A stretch of 64,000 nucleotides of DNA, taken from contig JALJCO010007095.1 in the NCBI GenBank assembly GCA_023101725.1, positions 124,001 through 188,000 of the forward strand, given 5' to 3'. The notes under the pieces are model-generated. The model did no database searches and had not been told where the DNA came from. It worked only from the letters and a program-made list of their open reading frames with translations. The position numbers and the translations under genes are program-made. Origin of the DNA: Atherinomorus stipes (lineage: Eukaryota > Chordata > Actinopteri > Atheriniformes > Atherinidae). The stretch's first letter is position 1, and each line of letters begins with the position of its first letter. Below, one piece after another: positions 49,361 through 63,136 of the stretch.

Positions 49361-49720
49361 TGACAGTGGTCTAATGGACTTTCGGTCCATGACTGCCCCC
49401 TCTCCTCCTCCTCCTCCCCCCGTGTGTGTCCCGGTGGTGACGAGGAGTGGCTGGCCGGCTGTCAGCACGCGCTGGCCGTGGGAAAGTTCCCTAACCGGCG
49501 CTGATAACCAATCAGAGGCCGACGGCCGTCTCCGGCGCTGGAATGAATGGAGCAATTGGTCGGGGCGACGGGCGGTCTGCGAGCGAGCGTGTGAACCTGT
49601 AATCCAATACTAACTCAGCCCGGGAGGAGAGACAGAGGGAGCGCTGCCGCAACCAGAGGAAGCCACCAAGTCTAATCTTACCCCACAGAGAGACCTCATG
49701 CACGGTAAAGGCTCCGTGGC
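49361..49720. promoter_or_regulatory. CpG-rich block upstream of hey1 with an RBPJ-type site
   Basis: This block is much richer in CG dinucleotides than its AT-rich surroundings. It contains plus-strand CGTGGGAA at 49477-49484, identical to the promoter-proximal RBPJ consensus of hey1, followed by AACCAATCAGAGG (a CCAAT context) near 49506. It lies about 1.3 kb upstream of the hey1 start. It could be a Notch-responsive enhancer or the promoter of an unseen non-coding transcript. No coding sequence is supported. Confidence 0.4.
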
Positions 49721-51280
49721 CACTTCAAGGACTCTGTGAGAGCAGCCAACAAAAGTCCATAATGCCTTTCTCCCTGGAGTTTCCACATCATCACCACAGC
49801 GCGACTGGTGGCTCCTATAATGGTCACACTCCCCAAATAATTTGACAGAGTTGATGGTGTGTGTTTGTATACATGAGAGAGTCGTGTTTCTGCATGTGGG
49901 GCTGGGGGCCTTCAGGCGAGAAATTTAGTTAAATATCTGAGTTTTTTTTTTTTTTTTTAAAGAGAGCAGAAGTGATGAGATAAGATGGGTTGGTACTTAA
50001 TTTTTTTTTTGTAAACATTTAAGAAAATTTATGTTATCACAGCAATTATAATGCAGATTGCTGAGCTGGAAAATATAAAAAGTTTTGTGCTTGTTGCACA
50101 CAGTTATTTTATAAAATTACAGAGTTTTTAAATGGTTATTTATTCCACGAGGAAGCTGAGATTTTTTATATTTAAATCTCTATTCTAACAGTGCCCTGCA
50201 GAGCAATAGCTCAGCAGCCTACTTACAAATAAAAACACAACTAAAGTAATGGGCATAAAAGAAGCATTTGCACCAAAAAACTGGAACCCAAAAACACTTA
50301 AGCATAAAGATAAAATATTTGAGAAAGTGTTATAATTACAGTTAGAAAGTGCATGTTTACATTTTAATGTGGAACATGTTAAATTGTCATAGTTTCTGTC
50401 ATTTGTTCACAGCACAATTTTTTTGTATAAATTTGAAAAGCATTAAAAATCTAATCTTCCATCATCATTGTAAATACTGATTAAGAGTAACAAAATAATC
50501 ATGGAATAATTAGAAAGATTCCAGCTTCACAAACAATAATGTGTTGTTTTTTTTATCACCATAATATGATGTAAACAAATATCTAATGAGCTGTGTTAAA
50601 TAACATATTCAATCATTTATATATCAAGATGATGAATGAAATAGATTTGGGTATACAGTATTAATTAGAGATCGTATGATGTACTTTTAACATTTTAACA
50701 GCAAATTACTGGGACTTCGAAATGACCGCAGACAGATTCTTAAACAAAGATAATGACTCAATTATTTAAAAAAAAATGTTTATTCCAAAAACTGAGATTC
50801 ATTTGTAATTATTCAGTTTTTTCTTACAGACACATATTCTGGGTTTGTTCACGCAAGAATTCATGCAAACAAATTGCTCAATTTATTAAAGAACTTGATT
50901 CAGACTTAACTTAAGCATCTATTTAAATTTAAGTAATTAAAAGCACATGCAAACAACAAAAAAGCAAATAATTTTAAAGATATTAAACTCATTTTCACTG
51001 TTGCATTACATGCCAAATTTATGCAAGTACCTGAGGGGGGAAAAAGTTTGAAACTGTCAGTGAGTTTAAAAGAAATCTGCACAAGGCAACAGCAATAAAA
51101 GGCTGTGAATGAGTCAAGGAATTATGCAATGAGCATGCAATAAGGAAACATAAACCCTGGATCCATCAGGCTTTATTAAAGGCGCCCCATTCGTTCTTAG
51201 AAGAATTAGTATGCTGTGATTTTAATCTCATGCTAATAAAAATCAACAGAAAACCTGAATCATAACCTCTACATGCATAC
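49721..51280. other. AT-rich gene-free stretch, candidate conserved non-coding DNA
   Basis: No open frame or repeat was recognised. Between about 50,690 and 51,260 there are many TAAT, ATTA and ATGCAAAT-like motifs, including ATTATGCAATGAGCATGCAA. This style is common in developmental enhancers. It is only a compositional impression. Confidence 0.3.
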
Positions 51281-54200
51281 AGACACACACACACACACAC
51301 CATGATGATCTTTATCAGTGGGAGCCAAAGGCATAATAGTCATCACAGAGAGAGGAGGCAGCCTTGTTTGGTTTATTTGAATGAGAGGAAGCACTTAGGG
51401 CTGTTTTCATCTTATTGTTGTCGTACAAGGCTGTGCTTAGGGGGGACAGACACACAGATGTACTGCAACATCTGATCATTGGAGAGTTTTCTGTGCATGT
51501 GCCGGCGTGGAGCACTGTTTGCTGCCTCCACACATGTCCGAGTCCCTGCAACCCAAAGCTTTTGTCTCAATAAACACAGGTGTGCTTCCACATTAATTTC
51601 TGCTCTGTGTATGTGTGTGTAAAACCAGCGGGAGTGGGAGGAGGAGGAGGAGGAGGAGGAGGAGGAGGAGGGAGGTGTGAGCCCTCTTGTTGTATTTCAA
51701 GTTCACCCAGAGTTCCCACGCTGTTATTTTCTGCCCGGCTGTCTTTGTTCTACTGGTCTCATCACATGTTGTGATTAGTAGGGCCTTTCAGGGGCCGCCC
51801 TTTGAAGGTGAGGGCCAGCAACACCACATCATCAAATCCCCGTCCGTCCTCTCCCTCTGCAAATCAGGCCACCAAATCAAATCAAACTCACAGCCAAAAC
51901 TCAGTGACGCTTCACCTCCTTTGCTCCCTCTGTCATGTTTTCATCTCTCTTCTTTCTTTCATGTCTAATTTCCGTTTTTTCCCCTCTTATTTTCCGATGT
52001 CTTGTTTTCTTGAATCATGCCCTCACCCTGCCTCTCTCTCGATGACTAATTTCGCTTTGAGACTTGAATCAAAGATAATTTAGTGTCTTCAAACTCTCTC
52101 ATTAGCTGCCAAATCCTCTCAGACGCAGACTATTGATACACATGGTTAAGGGTCAGTTCAAATGGGAGACGCTCAGACAGTTATTTAGAAATTAAATCTT
52201 TAAGTTCCCCCCCATCCGAGTCATACATTTCCACATCCTTTGCCCTGCTGTGCTGTACAATAAAAAAAAAAGTTAGCATTCCAGCTTATTAGAACGCCGA
52301 GGGTGCATTTTAGCAGCGATTACATGTCATCTGTTCAGATAAATTGAGTCTAGACTGTCCTACCAGAGGAAATGCTTGTGCACATTCAGGCTTTGAAGCA
52401 GTTTTAAAGGAGGATTTCATCAATAAATTCACCTTGGTGCTGTACATATTTTTCACATCAAGTATAATTACTTCTGCTGTACATATTTACAAAGTGGCCC
52501 ACATGTCATCAGGCGTTTAGCTGTAACGGTTTGTTTAGATGTGATTTCCTGCAAAGAGCTTATGGAGCTCCACATGACTTCAGAGAGAATAAATGGAGCC
52601 AGGCTGCAGTGCTGACAAAATGACTTTGATGTATGGAGTTGATGTCACATTCAGGAACTCTCGGTTGAATAAGTCCCGCAAAACCGTCAAGTGTTCCTGA
52701 TGCTTTCAGTCGGATTTATTGACATAAATGGAGTATTTGGAGATACTTGTTTCGTGGGAATAATATTTAAAAAAAGTAAAATAGTTCAGTATAACATCTA
52801 CGTAATGTCAGTTTTTAAAATGTACACAATTATTCAAAGTGGGAAGCATCCTTGAGCGACGATACTGAGAAAAATCACCACTTCTATTCTTGTTTGAGCT
52901 TGCTTCCTCGTATTTGGGCAAATGAATCAGTTCCTGACTGATATAGCTAAATGATGACTGATACAACATTAAACAATGAAACCAGTGGGCTTGTTAAAGT
53001 TTCTAATCTCCCTGTTCCCTTTACATCATCCCTGCGTTCAGAAAATCCAAAATGTCTTCAGGGCAACAAGGAAGAAAGAAAGAGGAGGGATTTTCCTGCA
53101 GGATTGTCAGTTTTTTATGCGCTTGTCTTGACTTGATTATGACAGAAGAATCAAACACCACTAAAACTAGCAGGTTTGTAAACTCCAAGCTTTGTTTTCG
53201 CATTGAGAGGGTTTCATTGGGTTTTGTTCTACACAAAACTCAACATGAGGGTTGGTAAATGCAAACTATGGATGACTGTGAGTAATGTCATAGGCACTTT
53301 AAAGTCAACTTAAAGGTACTGTGGCAGGTTTTTCCATATTTTCTAGCTTATCTGTAATATTAAAACAATAAATCACCTTACATCTTACTACACAGCTATG
53401 AGAATATAAAAACAAACACATTTCTTAGTATTTTTATGTAGCAGGAACATGTTTGGAACTAGTTTTATCCAGGAGCCTGAAACTCTTGCTGTTGAAACAT
53501 CCCCCCTCCCCCTTTTCCTCGTATGCTCCAGTCTCCAGGCGGTGCGTCTCAGCCTGAGCATGCACAGCAGCCACTGCGTCCGTCTAAAAAGCAGATGTTT
53601 TTGGCTGCAAGAACCCAGTACTCTGTTTTTGTTTAGAAGATGTCTCCAAGAAAATGTGTTGCGGTGGCAAGGACAAGTTGACACTTTCCAGCTCCTCTAA
53701 AGACCCTGTGATTTTGTCTCTGTGGATGCTTTTTGCGTTTCCTTGCCAGCAACACAGTTGGATTTGTTCACCACATGATGAATATTTGGAGACTGAGGCG
53801 AAAACTTGATGCTTCTCTAACACCAACAAGACATAAGCCTGAATTTGAAGCTGCAAATCAAACTGTTTTCAATGTTTGTCCTGTGTTTATGAATGGGTTT
53901 TAGTGGAAATATCATGGGTACACTGAGTGCAAAGGGGGCTAACCAGTACTTTGTGTTCAGGCCTTTGTTCACTGGGAAACAGAAAGTATCTGCGTCCTGC
54001 TGCTAAAATCATTTAGAAGCATGGAGTCACCCACAAAATCATCCATCCATCATTTGCATTTATCAGCCCTTATAACCCTTATAACAATGTTTAAGCAACA
54101 TTACCTTTCTGGATCTTGGCAGCTGATGTTTTCTGCCTCATTTGACATTTTACTGCAGTTCCCACCTCTGCTCCTACTCACAGTCGACTATAAAGAAAAA

Positions 54201-54984
54201 TATAAAGCCATGGAAAAAAAGGCTGAAATGGCTACATGGCTGAAAATGACATGATATCACTCTAGAAAATGTTGTGTGTGCATGTTCATGACTCAAAACA
54301 TTCTCTTTTGAAGATGGATTATAGTACACACTGAAAACTCTTGGTTAAGTTAACTGTTAAGCTCAGAGCATTTGTGAGTTTAAAGTACCAATTGGTGGTG
54401 TTATACAATGCTTGTAGATGAAGGGGGAGTATGACTTAAATTCCTTGGATTTTATCATGCAGAGTTCTTAGACCAGACGACAAGCATGGCATGGCAGATT
54501 ATTCATCACAGCTAAATGTGACTTGACTTGGACTTGCAAAAATGACTTGTGAAAATCTCTGAAACAAAGGTAAACGTAATCTAGAGGTCCCCAAGATTAA
54601 GAATTAGATTAAAGAGTGGAAATGCTCATGATAGGTCCTCTTTAATATTCTGTGGGTCCTTATCAAGAGATAAAAAGAGCTCTAATTGGTCAGGGCAAGA
54701 TCAGGAACCCCCCTGTGGGTTGTGTGGGGTATTTGTGGTTTGGGCTTGCTGAGGATACAATTTCAATTCAAATTGATTTAGGATCCACTGATCAATATAA
54801 AACAATACAAAACAACATTACAAATAATAAACAAGGTTATTGTTTCTTGACATAACTATAAGCTTTGAAGTATAATCTCCCAGTGTCATATCTATTTACT
54901 ACTATAAACATGGATTTTGTTGTGTAAATGTTGTCTCAGAGGACCTTCAAAATAAAGCCATTTTTATAGTAAAAGTGGGTGTGG
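51281..54984. other. Gene-free stretch with simple repeats
   Basis: It contains a short (CA)n at 51284-51300 and a (GGA)n tract at 51638-51675. No exon is supported on either strand. Open frames here lack resemblance to known families. Confidence 0.5.
51638..51675. repeat. (GGA)n microsatellite
   Basis: About 11 GGA units in a purine-rich context. Confidence 0.9.
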
Positions 54985-55067
54985 CATGGATTTTTGGTCG
55001 ATATTGGATTTTTGGATCGATTTACGATTGATACATTGATCTAGGCTGATGTATTGTTACAACCCTA
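54985..55067 (-). mobile_element. Truncated hAT-like element end
   Basis: On the reverse strand the sequence begins TAGGGTTGTAACAATACATC and continues into ATCGAT-type motifs, like the ends of the hAT elements near position 1 kb. No partner end was found to the left, so only one end survives. Confidence 0.5.
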
Positions 55068-56337
55068 GTATCAAGCTCAATGAACACTAGTCTCTGGAGG
55101 TTTGGAGGCTGGATGAACACCTCAGACTCTTGAGCCGTTTCTAAGCAGTTTGCAGGGACGTCTGCTGTCCTGCTGGGGGAGGCTGCTTCAGTTGGGCAGT
55201 CCTGCAGCACAATAAGGTTTTGATTGGTCCGTAATGATGTTTAGGTAGGTGGCAAGCATCACAGTGGCATGCTTGTAAATGGCAAGGTGCAGGTTTTCCC
55301 AGTAGATGACTGCACTATATCCAGATTAAAAGTGTTACTTTACCTGTTAGTTTTAATGCCGTGGCTGATCGAGGTGCATTTTTTTAACTCAAACTTCAGT
55401 GATTCCATTAGATTAAATTAATTAGTCTCTAGTTTTGACCTACTTGCATCTGCTCATATCTGTGGCAGATCTAGAAAATTTTAAACGGGGTGGCAAAGAA
55501 GGGGCGAGAGGTCTAGACGTGGTGGCATTAGTTGCATTTACATGGGCCAGTTTTTTGTTTCCCACATGTCTGTGACGCACCACCACGTGTGGCTTTGAAG
55601 AGCTGCAGGAGTCAGATTCTGTGTGATGCTTAATGTTGCCATAAGATTGCATTTATAATTACTATTTTTGGGGGAATTATTTTATTTAGATGCTATAAGA
55701 TACCTTTGAACTTAAAATGATGTGTTTTACAATAACAAATTGCATAATGTTGATTCTGACAGAACTGACAGAAAAGTTAAGGATTTACACTCCAGTATAA
55801 TATATCAAACCATACAAAGAAATGCTGTTTGTCTTGAAATGAAAGACATGTAAGACAAACACTGTTTTCAATTATAATAGTTTTCTAAAATTACATTTCT
55901 TGGATGCATATCAGCTGGGCAAATAAAGCTCTTTTTTTTTTTTTTTTTTATAAATCTCGAGCTTCTCTTTGTAGCGCGAAATCAATTCTTAGTGTAGGAA
56001 TGCCAGTGGCTTTTAATTTCCACATCAAACTCAGACAGAGCTGCTTTCACTTGTGAACACAACAAACTTCAGGAGAATCAGGTTCAGGAGAATGACCTTT
56101 TCATATAAGAGACTGTCCATGTCAGATACATTTTTACCACTAGAAATACTCAGTTTAGTTTAGTTTAGATGAAGCATGGCATCTGTGCATGAAACAAAAA
56201 GTGACCCTCTGCCTGCAATCTCTCTTTAATCTCATCATAAATGTCCGAGTCTCTTGCTAGTTCTTGAATTGTATTTAAGAAATATTGTTGTTCTTTATTG
56301 TGAGTTTTACTCTCTGATCAGTACATTTTTTCCTGGT

Positions 56338-56381
<44 letters not shown>

Positions 56382-59300
56382 CTGTTCTTTCAGCTTCAAG
56401 CTACTATGTAGTGAATTTTGCAGACGAGCCACATGCTACACAGTCTGCACGGGACAGTGCATGAATTCATGCCCTGGAGCTAATGGGTTAAAGTTGATTT
56501 ATTGACCCTTCCAACAGATTCTAGGTGATATCTGGAAAGATTCAGGGTTACACTGGATGCGTGAAAACTACTTTAAAAGCAAGCTTGGCTTTCATTTGTG
56601 ATACCAGAAGCTCCTTTTTGCTTAATCAAAGTAAATTCAACATGAAAAACATGAAAAAAAAACATGAAAAACTTAAAAAAACACAAACAAACAACAAAAC
56701 TCTGCAACCAAAAGTCCCCCACAAAGTCAAATAAAACCAGATATTAGAGCAGGAATAGATGTGTCTTGGCTGCATGTCTCTCTTTGGGTCTGTTTCAACC
56801 AAGTGGCAGAGCTTTTGAAGATTTCTTTCTCACTGAGTCAGTAGACGCTAAGTGCTGCGGCGTCCGCAGGTTAGCCACAGACAGATGTTCTTCCGCTTGA
56901 AACAATACATCGAGCCTCTCTGATGAAACCCTGCAGAGGGTGAGCCTTGTTATTGTTTATAAATAGAGCTGTGTGGAGCACTGAGGAAGGCTAACTTTGT
57001 TTCCCCTGACAGGGAGAGGAAGCAACGGCTAATTCTGCTCCAGACATGTATGACACCCGACCATTGTCCCTCAGCGAGGGGGGGGGGTGGGAGCGAAATG
57101 AGACGTGAATGTGAGTGTCTTTAAGAGGGTGGGTTGTTTGTGAGGCAGGGGTGAGGGTTGTATGTGTGTGTGACACCCTGGTATTGTCCTTGCGAAGGGT
57201 GGGGGTTTGAACGTGGTTTCATTGTTTGCCCTTGTCAATCACTGTTAGTTCCCCCCTGTGAGATTTGCTGACGGGGTCCTCTCTCTCACCCCTCTTGATT
57301 CTTATTCTTTTTCCCATTTCCACATCGGCTACACACAGAACAGATCAGTCAGTGAGCATGTGCGTATTGAGGAAGTGAAGGACGTGTCAAAGTTGACCCA
57401 GTGACACTCATCTCTGTCTTGTCTCCCCATGGGAAGTGTTCAAGGGCCTCCCTCTCTGTCTCTGTCACACACAGAATCCCACACATCAAGAGAAAGACAA
57501 AAACCAAGGAAATATCAGCTTGAGGATTAACATGTTGAACCAGTTAATTCTGCTCCAGATTTAAGTAGTTTTTGATTACAAGTTTTGCATTAAGATGCAA
57601 TCTCAGTTAGTGTCACAAACTTTCCTCTGAGTTGGGTTTAACTGCTACAGTAACTGCTCTAATAAAGTTACAGCATCGGATCATTCAGTGTCTCACCTCG
57701 CACCACATTCCTACTGTAAAAGTATCTGTTAGAGTCAGAAAACTGAATCCAACTCTTTTAAAACCTATAAGTACTTCTTTTGAGGCAGGAATACAATCAT
57801 CTTTTTATGACATTGAACGAGCAGCAAAAACTTTTTGAACAAACAAGCTGTTGTTTGGATGATAAATGCTAACTGATATTAGGATAATTTGCTTGGAAAA
57901 TTAAGCATACAATGGGATCTGTGGAAGAGATTGGTTGTTCCTTTGAGAAATTATGAATGAAATTAAAGCAAGCCTGCTGAACTAGCAGATTTTTATACTT
58001 TGGCACCCCGGAGGCTAAATTTGCATCCTGTCTCTTCTCTGAACTCTCTCCAGAGAGTAAAAGCCAGTTTGATGTCAATGTCTTATCTCTTGTTCTGGCA
58101 TTTTCTTTCTTTCTTTTCCTCGCTCTGATATTGTACTCTTGTGTTTTTTTTTGCTAAATCAGCTGTGGCGTGCATCTTAAATGGTCATTGTGTTGATATC
58201 CAGTTGCTGCTATGTGACACTGTGCTGTAAAGTAAAGCTTAGCTGTCATGTAATGCTTTGGGATGGATAAAAAGTTGCTAATTTGCTACAGCAAACATTT
58301 TTATTTAAAATATTTTTCTGCAATGATCTTTTTCTATGCAAAAGTTCAAAATGTGTCATACACAGTTTGTTGCCAAGATGCTTCCATCATCAGCTGTTGG
58401 TTGAAAATAGTTGGTTAGTATAATACAAACAGGAGAATAGATTCACTTTTAAGGGACTATTTTCAGCTGAGGAGAAATCCACATTTGGTACTTTTGTGAA
58501 TATGTGAATTCTTAAGACAGACAAATAATTTATTGTTGTTTCATCTATAGAAATTGAAATTAGAATAGCATATTTGTTAGCTCAACTGTACAGTTTTGGG
58601 CAAATATAAGACCCTGATGTGACGCACCTCTAGTATATGGCATATGTTGCAGGGATCACTTTTGTGATTTTTTCTTTTCTTCCGCCCAACAGGAAACCAA
58701 GAAAACCTGAACACACCCTTTCATCTGCATTTCTCTGATCTTTTAAATGGCCCTCTAATCCTCAGTCTGGTACATTTGATATCTAAATTCAACAGGTGGA
58801 TGGGATGTAGAAGTTGGCATTTGACTCCCATTTACTGCATCCTGTCAAGTCAAATCAAAAAGTACCTGCTGGCCATAATCAGCGCTGTCTGATTTCAATG
58901 TAGAGGTTAAATGGGAAGCGGAGCGGCTGGTTTCTGGGGGGGGGGGTGTGTGTTGGGTGTGACTCATGTCTGGAGTCAGTGAAACTCCTGGTGGGTGGTC
59001 ACTGTGAGAGGAGCGAGAAAGTCAGAGAACAAAGGCAGTTATTTAACTTTCATCTCAGCTTGAGGTAGTTATTCGCTTTGAGTTTGACCCGGTCACACTT
59101 TCAAGCTGGCCTTGTGCCTTTGGCAAACAGTAAATTATGTCTTGTTTTGACAATTTATATAATATAGAAGTGCATAGGACAAGAGTGGCAGCCAAGATTA
59201 GAGAAAGGAGAACCTGCTGGCATGCGACCGAAGTCACGAGTAGCATCAGAAGTTCATGGTTTATGCCATGACTGACTCCGATTGCTTCACATCTGATGCT

Positions 59301-60592
59301 TTGATACGGCTGCAGTGTGATGTGTGAGCCTGACATGAAGGTATGTTGAAATGTGAGGCGAAAAACAACATTGGTTTCACACATTTGTTAAAATGTGACT
59401 TTGCACACACTCATACACACACACACGCACACAAACTTACAACACAAACTCCAAGTGCACACAAACTTCTAATCACTCATCTTTACTCACTAATTCGATA
59501 ACAAGCCTGAACAGTTGAAACATGTTTTAACGTTTGACATTTGGCCTCCAGTAGGAAAACCCTCCCTTCAGCATCTTCGCAGTCTTGGGAGAGTGTAGCC
59601 CCCCCCCTCCTCCGCTGCTGCAGTGAGGGGTTGCCGGTCCTCTGACCCTCATAACGATGGAGGGTCAAGAGTCAGGTTATGTGAAGGAATCGTCTGCGTC
59701 TGTAGAGCGCGCGAGGAGCGCCTGGGAACCAGAGCTCGCCGTGTGATCCTGTGAAATTGATCTTTTCAGGGGGGACCAGTGGTGTGTATTTATATTTATG
59801 CGTGTGTGTGAGTAGGAGGGGAGTGGTTGTGACAGGACACACATAAGTGGAAATGATAAAGTCAAATAGTTGACAGCAGGGTGAAAAGATCTGGCTGACA
59901 ATAAGCTTGTGGAACACCCAAATGAACTTATATTTTAGATAAAATAGCCAGATTTTCAGTTTCCTCGAATCATTCACACGAACCGGCCTTCTTCTCTTGT
60001 GACTGCGTGTGGTCATGGTACACGAGCAATCTGTGACAGCAGGTTTACAAGATTTTTCACCAGACTTATCTCCCAATCCATCTGTCTGATCTCTGTCAAG
60101 CACTGAAAACTACTGTATGGTGCAGAGAAATCTCTTATCATGAATGTTCCATCATTGATAACACAGTTCCAGATGATTAAAGGTGCTTATTGTAGAACAA
60201 AAATGTTTAAAATATCAAAATTTCCCCACAGATATCAACAAATTTGGGAAAGAAATGCCAGTGAGGTAGAAAAGATTGCAATGTTAATGTTGTAGACGCA
60301 GTGTATTTTGGAAATGTAATTTTTTGTCAGCCTTTTCCACATTAACAGCTTGTGTGTTAGCACATACTGATGCATAGCTGAGCTGCCTTTAATATGTCTG
60401 ACTTAAGAGAGACTAAAAGTGATAGGCTGATAAGTTTGTATTTTTTCTACCAATAAGGTGGAACCCACAAGGTGTAATATGTTGCTACTGTGTTTGTGGT
60501 AGAAGCTGAGCAAATAGTATAATATTAACTAAGATTTTTGAAGGTACCCACTTTATCATGATTGGTCTGAGCAGCATCACCAAAATATTTAA
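55068..60592. other. Gene-free stretch
   Basis: No supported gene. It has a poly-T run (about 55930-55950), a (TA)n tract (56341-56379) and short G runs near 57.08 and 58.94 kb. A 143-codon minus-strand open frame at 59672-60103 has no recognisable family and mixed composition. Confidence 0.45.
56341..56379. repeat. (TA)n microsatellite
   Basis: About 19 TA units. No associated gene. Confidence 0.92.
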
Positions 60593-62095
60593 AGGTGCCA
60601 TGACATCAAATTTCACTTTTCTGAGGTTTTGGGTGTATAATATGATCTGTTGTGCACTGATGAGGCCATGTGAATGTCCAGAGTGAGAATCAAAGTTCCT
60701 GTTTATGGTCTGTCAGCTTTGTCTCTCTGCTCAGAAACAGTTGAATCAGACAGCAGGCTATCATTCTACGTAGTTCTATCATTCTACGTAATTTAATTGC
60801 TCCAATGAGAGCACACTATCAAGTAAACAGCGCCCCCCTCCCTCCCTCTCTCTCCTAACGGTTTATGCACCGTCCGCTCCCCCTCCCCTCCCTGTCTGAT
60901 TCAGCTTCGTGTATGGAGCTAGTAGTAACTTCTGTGCAGTCAGGTCTGGATTTTCAAACAAATGGATTTAAAAGAAAACTTCTGCAGCAACACTGAGGGA
61001 GGCGACCACAACCTTGTCATTACCTGTAAGTTTATTTATTTTCTAAATGCTGTCTTGTCTGATAAACGTAGCTCACACTGTCTAAAGTGCCCATGTTGCT
61101 AGCAGTTAGCCTTTAGCAAACTCCGGCCGCAGCTTGACCATAGACTGTATATAATTACTGGACGTAGCTTCCGGTCTCTTCTGAATAGAGAAATGTGAAG
61201 CCAGGTGGGCGTGTCTTACCGTCGCCATCTTGCCGTGTCACGTACGTCGTCACTCCAGGAAAATACTAAAATGGGCACAGCGCGGCCGCGGGGCAAATGA
61301 TTGACAGCTGACGTACTGTGGGCTAAACGCTAACTGAGCTAACACGAAACTAAGAGAAGCTAACAAAGATAAGCCCCCTAAGCAGCATGGTTAAGGTAAG
61401 ACATGCTTAGACTTGCAATTCGCTGACTAAACACCGCCGTTGTGCGACTCTGTAACAAACTGAGACCTTATTAAGAGCAAAGAAGGAGCTAACTAGGAGC
61501 CTCCGGTCGGCAGGCGGAGCTTCCGGTCTGCCGCATGTCAATCATAAGGACACGCCCTTAATTATGTGTAATTTGAAGAATAAATAACATCTAAACGAAT
61601 GAGTTATAAAAAAAATTCACCCCCCTCACAGTTGACATGAAGGTAAACTTGACCTAATAAACCTAAAATGATTTTTTGAACCAGGCTGTAAACCTGTTTA
61701 TTTCTGCTGTGAAGTTGGCGTTTTTAACATGGGAGTCTATGGGGATTTGCTCGCTCTTGGAGCCAGCCCCTAGCGGATGAAGGGAGGATTACACTATTTG
61801 CAACAAGGAAGCGAGCTTCACTGTTCTGAGGCGGAGTTTGCCCCTTGAGCTTGACCTAGATTCTCCAAATAAGGTCATAGCCAAATAAGGTGTAGCCAAT
61901 CAAAATGAAGTCAACGTGGTCTCCGGGTAAAGCTCCATATCATCACCGGACCCAACTGTATTACTGAGGAAGTGAGGTCTGGCGTTTCAAAACAATACTC
62001 CGCTGTAAAAAATGCAGTTTTTTTCTTTGGAGTATTTACATATACAGTAATGCCAACAACATAAACTAGTTTTTAACTGCTATGTCATCACTCCT
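60593..62095. mobile_element. TTAA-flanked DNA element (Kolobok-like candidate) carrying a nested repeat
   Basis: The left end AGGTGCCATGACATCA and the reverse complement of the right end AGGAGTGATGACATAG are imperfect inverted repeats. TTAA occurs directly outside both ends (60589-60592 and 62096-62099). TTAA duplication with AGG ends fits Kolobok-type elements; piggyBac also uses TTAA. Inside, near 60963, an ATG frame of about 21 codons runs up to a GTAAG donor-like site, possibly a leftover first exon. The repeat copy at 61136-61800 is inserted within it. No transposase remains. Confidence 0.62.
61136..61800 (+). mobile_element. Dispersed repeat copy B (uninterrupted)
   Basis: Same family and orientation as the interrupted copy at 912-3025. 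It begins near CCATAGACTGTATATAATTA and runs through GCCATCTTGCCGTGTCACG, GGTCTGCCGCATGTCAAT and CACAGTTGACATGAAGGTAA to GCCAGCCCCTAGCGGATGAA. It is about 665 bp, non-coding, and defines the intact structure against which the insertions in copy A can be read. Confidence 0.72.
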
Positions 62096-62839
62096 TTAAA
62101 TTATGTCAAGCTAGTCTTAATCTAAGTCAGGTATTTTCTGGTCAATACAGATAAAAAAGAAGGCTTTCCTCTGTCTCTCTTTCTAAAGTCTGAAATTATA
62201 TTTAATACTGTAAAAATCAAAGTGCTTTGTTTTGCACACATTTAAAAAAATTCTCAGTTTCTTGAGCAAAGTTTTTTTTTCTCCATGTTTGTTATATGTA
62301 TATTATTTCCTTCTCTGAATCTTGGTTGTGTCCTCCAAGCATATTGCATGGCTCTCATTGGCTGTAGCTTTTCATTCACAAACCCGTTCCTTACTAACTG
62401 ATTCAGAATATTAAACATGTCCGATACTCAGCAGGAGAATAGGAGCTGACCTTGATTCTGACAACCCTTTCAAAACATTTACACATCATGATTGATGACC
62501 ACTATTGACCAGTGGTTTCCCTTCAGCGCTAAACCTTCCAACATATGACTGCAGTGGAAAAAAAATGGCTTAAAATCTTGCGTGAACTTTGCTTGAATCA
62601 GAATCAATAATCAAAAAAGAATCTGTGATATTTATGAGGGCTGACAAGTTCATAATTTCTCCCGTTTCAATAATACTAATGGCCCTTTTATTAATTACAA
62701 ATCAGATACATTTGATAGATTTATATAATTCTGTGATCATTAAAATATATTTCCAATTTAAACAATCAAAATGCCTATTGGTCTATAAGAAATTTTCATA
62801 CATACTTTCCTTTATTTACGTTTTAATCTAATTATGAAT

Positions 62840-62915
62840 AGAATAAAAATAGAATAGAACTTTATCGTCATTAAACTGGCATCCAATTACAATAAAATTT
62901 GTCTTTCAGTGCAAG
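62840..62915 (+). repeat. Short retroposon-tail-like repeat fragment
   Basis: The sequence contains AGAATAGAACTTTATCGTCA and AATAAAATTTGTCTTTCAGT, a paired motif found in many teleost repeats. Only this fragment is visible. Confidence 0.4.
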
Positions 62916-63083
62916 CCATTCTGGGCGGAGTGGGGGTGGAGATCATTTATCTATTTATTTATTTTAGGGGGACAGTCTTTTTCAATCTTCACTCTATTTG
63001 CATCATGCTGAACAGTGGCTCTGTGGCTACTCCTGCACTATACTGAATAATTTTCTCTTATAAGGGCAGTTTATCCTTGTATG

Positions 63084-63136
<53 letters not shown>

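Noticed and set aside
49377..49394. ATGGAC-TTTCG-GTCCAT mini-hairpin
   Set aside because: Only six base pairs; expected by chance in a window of this size.
59672..60103. 143-codon minus-strand open frame
   Set aside because: Low-complexity patches and no family resemblance; likely chance.
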